Counted from the stretch's first letter, positions 39,741 to 53,741 are shown. The stretch: 64,000 nucleotides of DNA from Gymnorhina tibicen (GCA_013399875.1 VXAZ01006796.1:62001-126000); one strand, 5' to 3'. Program-made: numbers and translations. The notes: generated by a model not told the origin, from the sequence alone.

Positions 39741-41870
39741 AATAGATTCCTGTGCTTTCTTATATAATAATGCACTTCATGTCCTGATGTAAAATACGCA
39801 TATTGATCAACAAGATCCATAGGCTTTGGGGCAAAGGCTGGGCTGGATTCATCTTTGTAACTTAGGATGTGTGTTCTATACAGCAGAAAGGTAAATACAA
39901 AAACATTAGGTTTACTAAAAATATCTAACTGGCTTAATGTTGTGGGGTGTATCTTTAGCACCGGTAGATAACAATCACCTTTGCTATGCAAAAGTCATGC
40001 AAGTTATTCATATGAGGCTATATTTTTCTTACTATGTTTATTTTAGTAGTAGCTAATAGTGATAGCCTGCAGTGTTTGCTAATAATAACATGGGGTCTGA
40101 ATAGCTAATGGTGAAAATGAGTTTGCAAATTAGCAAATATGGGCTTATTGAACGCATTTGAATGTCTGTCTAATGGCTGAGTCCTAGACTACGCATACCT
40201 GACAGTCCTGACCCTGGCAAACCTGTGTGGCTACTCATAGTCCGTCAGAAACCAGCATTACTTGAGCACTTCAAGCTCTCTGTGTGCATAAACTATTGCA
40301 GGAACAGACTGTAGCTCTGAAGTTTTGGAAGTTCTATTCAACCCATTATAAAAATGCAAAGTACCCCCATTTTTCTCTTGTCTTGCTTTACTGATAAAAG
40401 GAAATTAAGATTAATAACAGCTATAAGTAGTAACTGAATGTTATATCTAGCTTATAGATCATCACAGGGCATGAAATGCCATTTTTTGAGGAAGAGATTA
40501 AGCAATTTAAAAATTCTAATCCTATTTTAGTCTTAAATTGGGATATTGCCATCTTTGGCAGTCTGCTGTTCTGCTGAGGGCATGCCTATGGGTCAGTGGC
40601 CATCCAGGCAGTTTATATGCAAAAAGGAATTCTGCAGTCTTTGCTTAATTGCCTCCCTAAATGCATCAAGGCGTTCTGACTGAGGACATGGCAGTTTGGG
40701 GCCTCCCATTATAAAACTGTCTTAAATTGGCCAGCTTGAAAGATAACTCAAAGTTACTTCTAGAACTTCCTTGTGTTCAACACAGGCCTGATTTTGCTCC
40801 CAAGATTAAACATACAAGTTACTGAAAGTTTTATCTACAGAATGTTACAAGATCTTTTTTCAGCTAAAATAGTTCTTTGGACTTAGACCTCTGAATGCAC
40901 AGCAGAATACTTAAGGTCATGAAATTTTGAAGTTAGAGGCGTTCTATGTGTTTAGTTTTCTTTTGCCCTTCCCCCTTTCTTTGTACCACTCTTGTTACTC
41001 TTGCTCCTACTTTCATCTGTTAATTGCCATGGGTTATACTGAATGGAAGCCAGAGATGCTCAGCCTTGCACTGTAGGAGTAGAGAAACATCTGAACTTGT
41101 ATGTAGAGATTTCAGCCCAGTCTGATCCCTCTTCTCTTCAGCCAAAACCGCTGAGCCTTTTGCATCTGAGCCTTTTATCCCAGGTTGTTCCTGTGCTGCT
41201 CCTGAGAGGATAATTATGTCAATAGGAGTGACCTATGAACCATAGCCTTTGTGATAAGAGACTTCTGAGATTTATAAGCCACTTACACAGAATCCATGTC
41301 TCATTGTTTTTCTCGAGCTGTATTTGTACTTGTACCCAGAAACCCCTCATCACTTATGAACCTACCCCAAGCTATTCACCAGTTCAGCAAATCTGAAATC
41401 CATTTAGGAACTATTTTTTCATATAGCTAAGCTCTTGGATAAGAGGAAATGGGGCAGTCCCTTGACAAAGGCAAGTTCCTTGCAGGAAAGTAGCCCCTGT
41501 CAGGCTGGGTAGGGCTTTCTAATCAGGGCATGGGATTCTGCTGAAAAAACTGAACTGGCTGGAAGTCACCTCAGAGAGCAGGGGTAATCAGGAGCTTGCA
41601 CAGGCCAAGCATCTGCTGAGAAGTCTGTCCCAGAGAGTGATACAGCATTGCTTTCCACAGGAATCTTACTTGATTGCTATATATAGCAGTATATTGCTAA
41701 ATTCCTTGACATGTTACCTTACTTGTGTCTCACCTTTATGTGCCTGCACTCTTCAGCCTCTGTGTGTTACAGGCTTTGAATTCATAGGTAGCAATCGCTA
41801 AAGAAACGTTCACCACCTCTTGGACATAGGATTTCAGAACTGTGAATGTGTAAGTCTGCCTAAGTATTAC
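39741..41870. other. Intergenic AT-rich sequence, nothing recognised
   Basis: AT-rich DNA with frequent stops in all frames. No repeat, RNA gene or coding exon is recognised. Confidence 0.6.
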
Positions 41871-41874
41871 CTGT

Positions 41875-42015
41875 GTCCTTTGAAAGGGCAAATCTGGTGG
41901 AAGAGAATTGGGTGGTGAGGCCGCAGGGGCGAGGCGAGGCGAGCCAGGGCTGGGAGCTGCCCTTGTGTCACACCGAGCTGCTGCTGCCGGGAAAGCGCGC
42001 TTGCCATCCACTTCA
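41875..42015. other. Short isolated GC/CpG-rich patch
   Basis: About 140 bases with many CpG, including the simple run GGGGCGAGGCGAGGCGAGCC (41927-41946) and GGGAAAGCGCGC (41989-42000), inside AT-rich DNA. Open frames cross it on both strands without a recognisable product. It may be a minor alternative promoter, a remnant CpG island or part of a repeat. Confidence 0.4.
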
Positions 42016-42819
42016 GGTGGTGCTCAAGGCTTGTGCAAGACCTGTTTGTAATCACAAAGAACAGGTTTCAGCCTGCCTTAAAGAGAAAATTAAATCCCAA
42101 CAGGCAGTCACAGAGGGTATAAAAAACCCACTTCTCCAGAGAAGTGATCAAATTCATGCAAAGTTTATAAAGAATGAGTGATTAAGTCCTTAATTCTTTT
42201 GGGAAAAGATATGTGATAACTTTCTAAAAATAAACTGACTTTTCAGAAGTAATTTCTAAATAATTATGTTGTAATTTGGAAATTAGATTTTCTTAACTCC
42301 TGAATTAGTGTGTACACCTCTAGAAGTATAGGGGCAAAATTGAATCTGAGTATGAGTAACAATTCTATGAATGCAACTAGTAATGATGTCATTTTTGGGG
42401 GGTTTTTTGTTTGTTTTTTTTTTTTTAAGAAATGTCTAAAGAACAGAAATATCTAGGTATTTTAGAACTATCTAACCAAAACGGTGTTTGAAAAGTTAAC
42501 AATTTTGGTACTAGTGTGATTTTATTTTACTGGTTATAATGCATATTAATTACACTATATTGTATAATCATGTTAGTATTTCAGTATTAATGAACATCAG
42601 TTAATATTTTTAATAACAGGCAAGATAAGAAAGAATCTGTGAGCAGAGAGCAAAAGAAATTGCTCTTTCCACAAGATCTGCTTTTATTTGGGTTGCTCTA
42701 ATAAATGACTCAAGCAGTTGCTCCAGATAAGGAACCCGATGTGGCAGGTTTTTTTAGATTCATATTTACTTAAGCAAACATTCAGTAGGTCAACTACACT
42801 CAAGACAGTTCAGGTAATC
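42016..42819. other. Intergenic AT-rich sequence
   Basis: Nothing recognised except a T-rich low-complexity run at about 42396-42427 and alternating AT-rich words. Confidence 0.6.
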
Positions 42820-42934
42820 TTTGGAGCTCTGAGCAGCCTGTTCTAGTGGAAGGTGTCCCTGCCCATGGCAGGGGATTGAAACTGGATGAGCTTTAAGGTC
42901 CTTCCAAGTCAAACCAGTCTGATTCTGTGATCTT
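42820..42934 (+). mobile_element. CR1 LINE 3' end fragment
   Basis: The words GGAAGGTGTCCCTGCCCATG, GCAGGGGATTGAAACTGGAT, CTTTAAGGTCCTTCCAA and TGATTCTGTGATCTT follow the order of the avian CR1 3' end in plus orientation. About 115 bases are retained. Confidence 0.85.
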
Positions 42935-45900
42935 CAACAGTTTACCTCTAGGATAAAGATTTTTCTCTACAGATTACCTCACTGAACTCTGCTCCAACAT
43001 GCTCTCTCATATAATAAAAATACTTTTTCACCTTTGCAAAATATTTTGTTGCTCATATCAATATATATAATAAATACATGAATTAGGGAAATCAAGTTTC
43101 CCATTAAAGAAATGTTTTCAACATTAAAAAAAATTATTTTCAGGATGATTTTGGGTGGAATTTGGCCTTACTGACTCAATCATGTAAAAGGAAGAGGTCA
43201 GTGGCTGTCAATAAGGTCAGGAGTTCCTCTTGAACTCCTTGAAAAAAAACTTGAAGGTTTTTTTTAATTAACTCAATATTTTTTCTGCCTCTGTAGAATA
43301 TAGTCAATAAATGTATCTTACAAAGGCATTAACTCATTCGCATGTGCAAGAAGAGAAGTTGTGTTCAAGTTGTAAAGCAAACAAAAGAAGTTGAAGGCTT
43401 AAAATACTATTTATGTTTAAATGAAAGTTCATGAAATGTTGCCTTTTTCTCTCAAGTCAAAACACAATAATCTCATTTGGTCAGAGGTGGGGAGAAAGGA
43501 AACCTGTGAAACAGGAATTTTATTCTGAAGAGGTTTCTCTAAATTTTACAGTGTGTTGGTTCGGAGGATCTGAGTCGTGATGACATGGACTTATCTGCAC
43601 ACTAGCTCAGGATGAGGTAGCCAGCCTTTCTGCACACTAGCTGAGGCATTAAGCCCAGTCAGTTGTCTCCGTGAGATCTTCCTTTTCCACCGTGGTGAAC
43701 TGAATAAATGCAACTAGCTAGGGTAGCTTAAACTGTGAAAATGGTCGCAATTATTTTGTGGCTTGTAAAGCATTTATTAGTGCCCAAAGTGATTATTACA
43801 CCTTCAACAAATGCTTTTATAAATAACTTGATCTGCTATTCTTGCAAAAAAAGATAGAAATTATACTGGTATGTATTAAACAGGTGCCCATCTAATGAAT
43901 TCACAACAATTTATGATCACTTCAAATAATCCTTTTTCTTACCCAGTTGAATTACAAACAATTAGCTCCTAAGTTTCAGACCATATCTTGACAGTCACGC
44001 ATTGCAGTTTTTGTGTATTATACAGTGTTTTATGTACAGAAATGCTTGGAAAATATGTCTTGTATCTAAATCAACTGTGCCTCTGACAATGAACATATTT
44101 TTACTAAAATTGAGCAAGTTCATCCTGACAAGATGAAACATCAGAAATAGATAAGTCAGACTTAAATCCTGGTAAAGCCCGGATATTTCCAGAAGTCTTG
44201 GAAGGGTGTTGTGTTTCCCCGTATTTTGACACTTTGTCCTGCTAAAAACGATTTATATATACGTGAATCTTAACTGGGCTTGTGGCATCCTTTAACAATG
44301 CCTAAAGGATTCCCCAAATGGTACTTTAGAGGGCTTGTGTGTGTTAGAAGTAAGTTTCTGTACTGCTTGTAGAAAAGGTTACTCTGTGCTGTAAGGCATT
44401 TGGGTCCACCAGGAGGAAAAAGTAAGACATTTGAAGGCTTGAGGTGTTCAGTGCTCTTCCTGTTAGTGGCAGGTGGTTCCCTGGCCAGTTGCACACTCCT
44501 ACAGTGTCCTGGGGAATGTTGATCACACTGGTGCAGTCAGAGCAGGAATAGATGGAGTCTTAAGCCAGTCAGTTTCTGGGTGTACCCAGGCACAGCACTC
44601 TTTCACGTAGTGCTGTTCTTCCTTAGCCAAATATTTTAGACTATAGACTATAGACTACAAAAAGTGCTCCCCAGATCAGCTTAAAAGGTAGAGATATCTG
44701 TTAGATTTAGGGAGCTTATTATGTGTTTATCTCAGGCAGAAGGCTATGAGATTTCCTTTCTTCATGCAGTTCAATGAAAAAGAGGCAGCTAAGGAGCTTC
44801 AGGAGGTGGGATGTATCTTTCCACTGAAGAAAGGCTGTTCTTAGCATATTTACAATAAATAAGCTGAAGAACATCAATTTGAATTTCACAGTTCTAATGG
44901 CTTGTAGAACACTGAGGATTACTTGATTCCATGAATTTAGGCAGAAACTTTTCACTCTTGAAACATGAATTTGGTTGCTAAGGCCAAAAGAAATGCTGTA
45001 TTGCAAACATCTCTTCCTCCTTCACAGCTGTCTTTGTCAATCCGCCCAAAGTGGTGTTGTCAGGAAAATCCTTTCTCTAGTCAGTGTTCCATGTCAGGAG
45101 TGCCAGGGGGTGCTGCCATGCCTGCTCTGAGCTGAAGTACGCACCAATACATACACCTAATCCAACCTGCTTACAGGGACTGTTGAAGCTTCATGAACAT
45201 CAGATGCCAAATTTACAGAATTATTTCCTGCATTTTACCAGTTCTTTGCGGAAACAGTAAGGGAGAAAAGCAATTTCCTATAAGGAAGATCTAATGTCCC
45301 TCCATGAAAGCACCAAGTCCCTGGAGAGCAGGGGTTTCACATACTGTATCTCTGAGTCTGGCACAATCAAGTAAATGGGAAGACTTGGGAGGTAATTAGT
45401 GAGCGCTTCCCTGTCTGTCCATGGATGCTTGGCTGTGTGTTAGCTCTGACAAGTGCTTTCATTCAGCAGTGTCATGGACAGCTGCCAGTGTCTCTTGATG
45501 AGCCGGTTTGATGTCATGCTTTGTTCCAAAGGCTTGCTGGTACTGAATGTTCAGGGGAAATACACCTGTAAGGCTTTGCAGGGGGTAGAAAGGGACAATT
45601 CTACTTGTGAAGACCATATTCTTTTGTTAGGCAGTATGAAAAAAATAAGGGTAATCTTTTTAAATCAAACTAAAGGAAAAATGCCAAGCATTTATCTTTG
45701 AATGCTACAGTGTCCCACACATGCAATATCTAGAGGCTCGGAATTATGCTAAGTCTAATTACTGTGCATGGACAAAAGAAGACAGTCCTTGTCCTGAAGA
45801 GATTAAACACACTAGTTATTGGTTATGAACAAAGCTTTAGAAATTAGATGTCAGAAGTCTTTCAAAAATCACATATGACAGCAGTCAGATAAAGAAATCG

Positions 45901-46189
45901 TTATAACAAAAGCATCACAAACTGTCAGGTCTTTTCTTTAACTTGGATGTCACCTGACATTTCACCATCATAAAAATCTGCTTTCCATATAGCTGGTTGT
46001 GAGCCTCATCCCTTAGTTTGTTTCTTTTTTCTCTTTTTTTCCCATTCTCCAACCTTTCTGTCAAACCTAGATGAATCCTGCAATCCCTGAGGAAAAGGAG
46101 CCTTGTTTACAGCTCAGGCTGCTGAACTTTGAAATGTTTTTACCATATCTTTACAAGCAAACCAAGTACACCTGAGACTGGCCCTGAAC
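42935..46189. other. Intergenic sequence, nothing recognised
   Basis: AT-rich DNA. A word of about 18 bases, TCTGCACACTAGCTCAGG, recurs 41 bases on as TCTGCACACTAGCTGAGG (43595 and 43630), and ACTATAG is repeated near 44640. No coding exon is recognised. Confidence 0.55.
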
Positions 46190-46460
46190 TGTGGCATTGC
46201 CTGGGGTTGTTGTGACCCAAGGGCAGGACCCAGCACTTGGCCCTGTTGACCCTCAGTCCATTTGCCTCAGTCCATGGATCCAGCCTGTCCAGGTCCCTCT
46301 GCAGAGCCTTCCTGCTCTCCAGCAGATCTACACTCCCACCTAACTCATGTCTTCCACAAATTTATTAAGGGTGCACTTGATCCAGGCATCCAGATCATCA
46401 ATATAGTATTAAATTCGTCTGGCCCTAATACTGAGCCCTGCAGCTTTTCCGTACTTCTAA
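46190..46460 (-). mobile_element. CR1 LINE fragment, antisense, from the ORF2 3' region
   Basis: The order of words CAGTCCATGGATCCAGCCTG, TCCAGGTCCCTCTGCAGAGC, CTTCCTGCTCTCCAGCAGAT, CATCCAGATCATCAATATAG and CTGGCCCTAATACTGAGCCC is the reverse complement of the region upstream of the FADD box in avian CR1 ORF2. The element is in minus orientation, about 270 bases long, and lacks its own 3' end. It represents an old, diverged copy. Confidence 0.85.
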
Positions 46461-48068
46461 TATATCAGTATCTTAATTTGGACATGTTACCTTGGGAAAG
46501 GACAAATCCAGTGACAGAAAATAATCTGGCTTCTCAGTCGAGCAGTAGAGTAGAGTAGAACTTGGCTCTTTCCATCGCCAATAAGAATGTGAAATGGAAC
46601 TGCACTGTTTAAAGGATATAAAAAATAGCTTTCCCTTACATTAGGTCTTTATGATCCAGTCAAAAGGACAAGTGACACTAACAATATTTGGCAACTCCAT
46701 TCAAATGTTTCACTCCATTTCTAAAGCCAAGAATGGATCACATTAATGATGTTTCCAAAGCAGTTGATAGAAATGCTGTGAGCTATTTATCATTCATTAG
46801 TATCCATGGCTGTAATGAGGAAGACTTCAGAAATGGAAGAAATGAGCACAGCCCTTGTGATTGTAATGGTATTGAAGGGTCGCAGGTATTCAGGAGCAAT
46901 CCATGATACATGACTCGTCAGATTTCCCATGTTGGCCCACTCCTTAGCACTTAATATTTGAGAGAAGAGAAAGCATTCATAATTCCAGTATGGTTACGTT
47001 CAAGAAGCAGTGTGATAATGGAATTAATTTTTTGTGCCATCTTTAATCTATAGTATCTACTATATTTAAGAAATCAAACCAGTCATAGAACTACTTTAAA
47101 AGGCAAAATTAAATGAAAGCTCCTGAGCATGTGAAGTTCTGTAGATAGAAATGGTCATCAAATCAACTTGGCCAAAGTAGAATGATGGACATTTAACAGA
47201 TTTTGCAGTGTGTTCAATTACATGCTTCAGTATTTTAAATGCAGGATTGAACATGTTGAAAATCCTGAAAGTTCAAGGGATAGACCTTGTTGACTTTGCA
47301 AATATGAAATCAGGGAATTCAAGTGATTTGAACCTGTCAACAGGATGACAGTAATTAGGAAAAAAGTGGCAGAAGTCCCTTTGAAGAGCAGTCACTTATT
47401 TTTATCTCATACAGGAAAAAATGGCAGCGACTAGAGTTCAGCTGGTTCTGACAAAGAAAAGTAAAACAGCCCCTTTTGTGTCCTTCACTGTTCCCACCCA
47501 AAGCCCTTTGTTAGTGACGGTGATAGAGACTCTTACGCACAACCCTTAAGTGCAAACACACTTTAGAGCTGTTTAAGGACACTGATTTCTTGGTTTCCCC
47601 ATGAAAAGGGCCAGAGGATACATGCAATACCACAACATGACTCCTGAAGGTGAGCAAAAATCCTCCTGAGCTTCTGAATTCAAATTTGTTTCAAGAAAAA
47701 GAAACTTATCATGAAATACTTGTCTTAAACTCTGAAGGTCTGAAGTTTTGACTCTGGTTCCTTGTTTTATTTTCTGATTCTTAGTAGGATCATAAAAGGC
47801 TGCCCAAAGCGACTTAAGGAGAAAAGCAAACTTGATCGGTCAAGATGGTTCAACACCCGTGAGAAACATCCAAAATTCTGAATCTGGGCTATGACAATTT
47901 AGGGCTTATTGTCCCCATAATTTCTTTATATACGAAGATTTATGGGATTTCTGTGCCTGTTCAGTATGTTCCTGTGGAAATATGAAGTGAAAAAGGAGAA
48001 GTAAGAATTAGGTGGGACTATCAACTTCCTAAACTTAGATAAAAATCAAGTCTCTGACTGATTGTGGC
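46461..48068. other. Intergenic sequence, nothing recognised
   Basis: AT-rich DNA with short open frames only. Confidence 0.55.
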
Positions 48069-48404
48069 TTGTACATGAAGTTCACACCACTAGAGGCATC
48101 CGTGGCATTGTTTGGCCCCACAGATAGGTCAGGGTTCAAAAATATTTATTTTCAAATTATTTCTTTTGAAAAAATTATGCTAAGTATCGTGTCAGCTGTG
48201 GTTGCTGAACTCATGAAAAATGTTAGTCATTGCTTAATGGTCTCCAGCATTATTGAAAATCTGGTTAAATTTTTGGCTGAGACTTCTATTGATTCACAGA
48301 CAAAAGTCCCTTTCTGCACAAAAGTAAATAACCTGTGTGCAGAAATATCAAGTGATTTATTTTCAGTTCTTCAGTGGGATGGTACAGTAGATATTTCTTC
48401 TTAG
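48069..48404 (+). other. Unrecognised 111-codon open frame
   Basis: An ATG-to-stop frame in AT-rich DNA, where such a length is less expected by chance. The product is hydrophobic in places (ISFEKIMLSIVSAVVAELM) and contains no recognised domain. No convincing splice sites or promoter are seen. It may be a fossil coding fragment or chance. Confidence 0.15.
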
Positions 48405-49267
48405 TCTCTATACTATAATACACTCAAGTATTTAATTAGAATTATGAAACAAATCAGAGAATTGCTAATAGTTGCCACTAGGAGAAACTTATGTGAAGAT
48501 TATAGCAAATCTAATCAAATTAAATGGATATAATAAGAGGCAAAACGAAAGAAAAATATTACCTTCCTCATGGTAGACAGTTGGGTGTAGTGAAAGCTCT
48601 GCTGAAGACAGATTGGGTCGACTATAGAAAATGTTAAGATACTTTATAGCAGAGTCTATATAAAAGAGCCTATGAAAGTCAACAGGAAGCTTGGGGAAGT
48701 ATTGATAAGAGCATGAGAATACATGGAGAAGCACATTTCATGTTCTTCTTGATCAAAGAAATAGTGAACTATTGTTCCTTTCAGGCCTTTAGACACATTT
48801 TTATGAATAAACAAAATTCCTTAAAAGAAATATACATTCCTTATGACATCAGTATTTGAGTCAAATAGAAATAAACCTACAACTCTGAATTTTGGCTATT
48901 TGGGAGACAGTCATTTCCCGTATATTGAGAGACAAATGTATAATAGTTTGTGGTTTCCAAACAACTGAAATAAATTACAGCACAATTTTTCATCTCTGTG
49001 CATGTTTTTTTGTTAAGAAAGGCTGACAGAAAATAGCAATAAATAAAAATGGCTGCAATATTTATTCTGCACTGGTCAAGTAACTTCATAAGAACAGAGC
49101 TGAATCTGGCTTAATAATTCTAACTCCAAGAATTCCCTATGTCTACAGTGTGTAATAGGTAGAAATACAAATACCACAAGTATCTCAAAGTAAACTGGTT
49201 CAGATTTGATGGCACTACAGGAAATCCTGCCTAGGCAAGTTCAGCTGAACTTACGCTCGGTTGGCAG

Positions 49268-49460
49268 CTGCTCTGCATGCATTTCACTGAGAAATGTAAC
49301 CTAACCTGTGCAACTGAGAACTGCTCAGACTTGGACAGCATTTATTTTGCTGAAGAGAGCAATGGCTCTGCACATTTTGTCGTATTAGCTGCTTATAAAA
49401 CACAGAATTTTTACCACCACCAAGAACTGAGATCAGGACTTGGCCAAAGTTATGATGTGG
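49268..49460 (+). other. Candidate unassigned coding exon
   Basis: An open frame of 64 codons preceded by a possible acceptor (TTGGCAG ending at 49267) and closed by a near-perfect donor (GATGTGG then GTAAGTAC at 49461). The translation has three Cys in the first third (CNLTCATENC), Asn-X-Ser/Thr sites (NLT, NCS, NGS) and a hydrophobic stretch (AHFVVLAAY), as in an extracellular domain. It would end in phase 1. I cannot assign it to a family, and no matching neighbour exon was found. By human gene order, a plus-strand gene such as UPK3A could lie in this direction, but the sequence does not convincingly match that protein. Confidence 0.3.
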
Positions 49461-52400
49461 GTAAGTACATTTTAAAAGGAGAATTTTAATCTTTTCCTAT
49501 TCTGTAAAAATCAGAGCAAGTTGAAGTTAATGTGCTGTCTTGGCACTGAAATGGGAATGCCAGCTCTTCCACTCTTCTCACCATCCAGCTTCCAGATGTG
49601 GCTGCCTTCCAGGGATGGCTCAGCACTTGCCTCACATCTTTGCAGGATATTCTAAGCCCAGCCTTAGCACATGCAGTGCTTCTTCCTGCTCTGATATCCC
49701 TGTTATGATAAGCAGCCAGAGCAGCAGAGTGCCTACTGACAGGCACAGTGCACTCCAAGCACGGCTGGAAAGGAATTACAGCACATGGCTCTGCAGCAGT
49801 TCAGCTACCACTGGCCTATCACAATTAAGGCAGAAAACCAGTCATGCTGGGCTTTGGTTTTGTGTTGCTCTTTTAAATTTCTGTTTGTGCAACAAAATGA
49901 AGCTTAACAAAACAGCCAGAACTTTTCATTTTAGAGGTATTACACTTTTTCAGTGGTGAGACCTTCTTTTTATTGACATTTGTTTTAAGTCAATATCTTA
50001 GCTGGACAGCAAAAAATGCAATGCCACCATGTCTTTGAAATTATTTCTTTAAAGCTATAATGCATTCACAGAATGACTGGTTTTCAGAAAAAGTCAGTGA
50101 AAAGATATAAAAATCTTCTAAACGTTCAGATCCTTTTTTATTATTCAGTTGATTTAGGATTGTGTAGAGAACTAACTTGAAAGAATATCTCTGGTTTAGA
50201 AACTAGGTATGCATCTAGTAAATATCTTCCAGGAGAAAACCTCAGCTGAAACAAGTCTGGGCTTTTTGTGCCTGGACAAATGGCAAAAAATGTAGTAGAG
50301 GTGAAAAATATATAGTTCTTGCTTTATCAGGCAGAAATTCCAGGTGATTGTAAATTTTTTTGTGAGACTTTCTGTGCCTCAACCTTTCAACAATCAAATG
50401 AGTAAAGGTTTTGAAGGCTGTGTTCCCAGCTGGGATGTATTGGCTATGTACCAATGGAGCTGTGCAAGCCTAAAGTGCTAAGCATATGGCCATGTGTTAG
50501 TAAATATCATAAATCTTTAATATAACTACCATGTATAGATATATTAGATAGTCTATCTGGTTTTCACAGCGTGCAGTGTACTTGGGTTTTGGCTGTTAAT
50601 GAAGGTGGAGTGAAATTTCACAGCTGAATTTCTAAGAGGCTTATGTAAGTGAAATCTGAAAGGACAGCTATAGAACAACACAGTACTTCTGAAACGAAAT
50701 TTTCATTCTATTATAATCACATTTTTCATTTTGTGGTTCTCTGATCTATGTCATTCCTAGCAGGACCCACTGCACTGTAACACTGTGCTGCAGAGGCCTG
50801 TCAGTACTACAGTAAAACTCAGCAAATACATTAATAAATCAAAATAACATCAGATGTGGAGTCCACATTTGTACACACACACACAGAGGTGTCAATAAAC
50901 AGGTGAGCTCATTTCTCTCAGCCACTTCCTTGCTTTACATTTCCCCCTAAAGATAATGCAGGACTTGGTTTTTAAAGCACTTTCCAACTAGTGAAGTGGT
51001 CTGTATAATTCTGCTTTCCCACAGGCTGTTGCATTCTGTGCAGGAAGCCCTCTGCTCCATGTTGGCATGGAGCCAGCCATGCTGCAGAGGGCTCAGGACA
51101 GCCAGGTCTCCCAAGGCAGCTTGTCCCACTGGCTACTCATTCACAGGGCACAGCTGAATGGACACAAGAATGGGGCCTCTGTGCAGGGAGCAGTTTGGGC
51201 CTGAAATGGTTGTGGCTAGGGAGCTGCACAGATTCCTTCTGGTCTGTGTGAGGTCCCAGCAGCCCAGTACATATCCTTGTGCTGTGCTTTCTTGTTGTTA
51301 CAGTCCTGGTTCATTAATGACCAAGAGAAATGCTTCCTTATAGTCGTCACCCTGCATGGCTCTTTGTGGCTCAGAGAACCTGTGACTGAGAGAGATGGGG
51401 TCCAGACCTAAGGCACTTAACACCACAGCAGTGCTTCATCCCCTCACCCCTTACTCCACGAGTAAAAACTTTCAGACCTTCAGCATACCTTACTCCTCAC
51501 CCCCTTCAGTCCTGCTTACACCAGGTGTTGAAATCCTCTTTGAACCCTGTCCTTTGAACTAGCATGAGGAGCACAAGGCTCCAGTGAACAGACTGCTGAC
51601 CTGAACTCTGGCCAACACTGAAGGAACATGGTCAAATAATTTCACCCTCTGTGAGTTTCTCCTCTGCTAGGCAAAGCTACAGTGTATGAAACCAGTCAAA
51701 GAAACTTCAAAACATATCCAGTCACTGCATGAAACTACTAGGCCTTTCCTAAAACTAGGAAGCACAAGAAAAGCTGATTGTAGTATGACTTATGTAAGCA
51801 AAGCAAGGTACAGAACAGTCAGAACAAAGTGATGTCACTCAGCTTGCACAATGTGTGGTTAAATGTAGGCACTGCTGTGATTTATGGGTGTACCTGGTGG
51901 ACTCTAGAGCACATTCTTGGTTTTTTTATAGGGGACATACCATGGCTGCAAACATGCCCTGTGATGTTGTAATCACTCCTGCAGGAATCCTCATTCTGGC
52001 CTCTGCCTGGCTGTGTCCAACCCACTAATGATTCAGACTGCATGTCTGTCTGTGTGTGTACAGGAGTTTGTGCGTGTGCTTGCATGGTGCACACATGCAC
52101 ACATTTTATCAACAACATTCTCTGAAGTGTCTGTATAATAATGCACAGTATTCTGACAGGATAATTTTTATGTGGGATTTATTGCTTTATCTTTTAACTA
52201 TTAATTGCTCTATCACTGCATCAGACTATTCCTCTCTACATGAGGTTCAAAGTGTTATAATGATTTCTCATCATATCCAGTGGAAAATGAATGAAATGGT
52301 TTTCACTTTCACAACTGTAAAGATGGAGTTAAATGACTGGAGAAGTAATAACAAAAAACCAGTCAAATCCCTCAATTCTAGCCAAGAAATAAAAGCAGTG

Positions 52401-53741
52401 TCTAAGAGTCATATTTCAAGATAAGAGCTGGCTGGGTATGTGCTCCCTTTTTATTTGGAAAGAAATTCCCAGATAGTGCTGTTTTTATGCAGCTTGAGAA
52501 ACGTGCTCAGCCTGCTGCTGTGCAGATTTTGGATGATTTCAGTTTCTATAAAAAGGAGGTGATCTCATCCTCACTACTTAAAGATGCATCACCCTATCTT
52601 TTCCCCTTGGCCCAGCACAAAGGGGAATTTGAATTTATGAAGCCTAAAGTGACTATTAAAGGATTGACCTGACTGACAAAGGCATTAGCATTAACCCCTT
52701 CACTTCCAGCCTGTCCAGACTTGTGTCCTGGCACTGAGAGCAGCTGGGAATTGAGATCCATGCAGGGTGTGTGTGGTGCAGCAGAGACGCTGCATTCCCT
52801 CTGAGCTTGGGAAACACTCATGTGGCAATACCTGGGGGCAGACAGTGTATGCATGCTCAGCTCTAGGAAAAGAGATGGGGATAGACCACCCCATGCATTC
52901 CCTGGTTAGACTGTGAGAGAACTGGTAGCTCCACAGAAGGGAGAAATGCAATGTTACAGGCATTTATCAACATATTTACCAATAGCAAAGTAGAGTTTGA
53001 ACCCTGAAGTTACATTTTGGCATGCCCACTAGGATTTGATTTTCAAAAGCACATATTTAAGTCTGTGAGAAATGCTTCAGTCCAAGCTATTCATTTGGGG
53101 CCAAATACTAAAAGTTCTTTAGGCTCCAGAAGTTTCTTGTTGCTGAATTTAATTTGAGGATTTCAGAATTAAACTCAAAGCATTTGCCCTGAGGTTCTTT
53201 TCTTTTGCCCATGTGTATGCAACAAGGCAGATTGGTGATAATCTGTTTCACCTGCTTGCATTTTCATGACACAACAGTGGTTTTTTGCAGAGTAATTTAG
53301 GAAACCTAGTCTAATCCCAAAGAATTTTTTTTAAAACTGTAGCAGGGGCACATTAGGTTGAGAAAAAAATTTGTTCAGAATGGTGCATTTGATGCATAGA
53401 TCTTTGTGTATTCTACAAAGGTTTCTCATGAAGTCAAAGCCTAAGAGGAGGTGGACTGGAATGCAGAAATGGTCAATGGTACTGTATTTAGCATTTCATA
53501 GCTAAATATTCAGCTCTTTCTATCTTACCACTGCTTTGTTCCTGCCTACCACTGACAGCACACACCTCAAACTGCAACCCAGCCCTGTATTTCCATTTCA
53601 ATCCCTTCTATTGCATTTTTTCTTAAGAAACTCCTTAACCTCCAATAGCTTTAAAATAAGCTATAACAGATGACAAGTTGTCCTGAACACAGTAGGTATC
53701 CTAATAGGAAAGAAAGATTTCAATATCTTTCCAGTATCTTA
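49461..53741. other. Intergenic sequence with two short CA/TG runs
   Basis: No gene recognised. Short dinucleotide runs occur at about 50874-50886 (CA type) and 52047-52060 (TG type), the latter followed by alternating purine-pyrimidine words to 52102. Open frames such as 49540-49959 have no recognisable product. Confidence 0.55.

Noticed and set aside
49540..49959. 139-codon plus-strand frame downstream of the candidate exon
   Set aside because: No in-phase acceptor and no recognisable product; a minus-strand frame overlaps it, so chance is more likely.
50874..50886. CA microsatellite
   Set aside because: Only about six units, too short to be remarkable.
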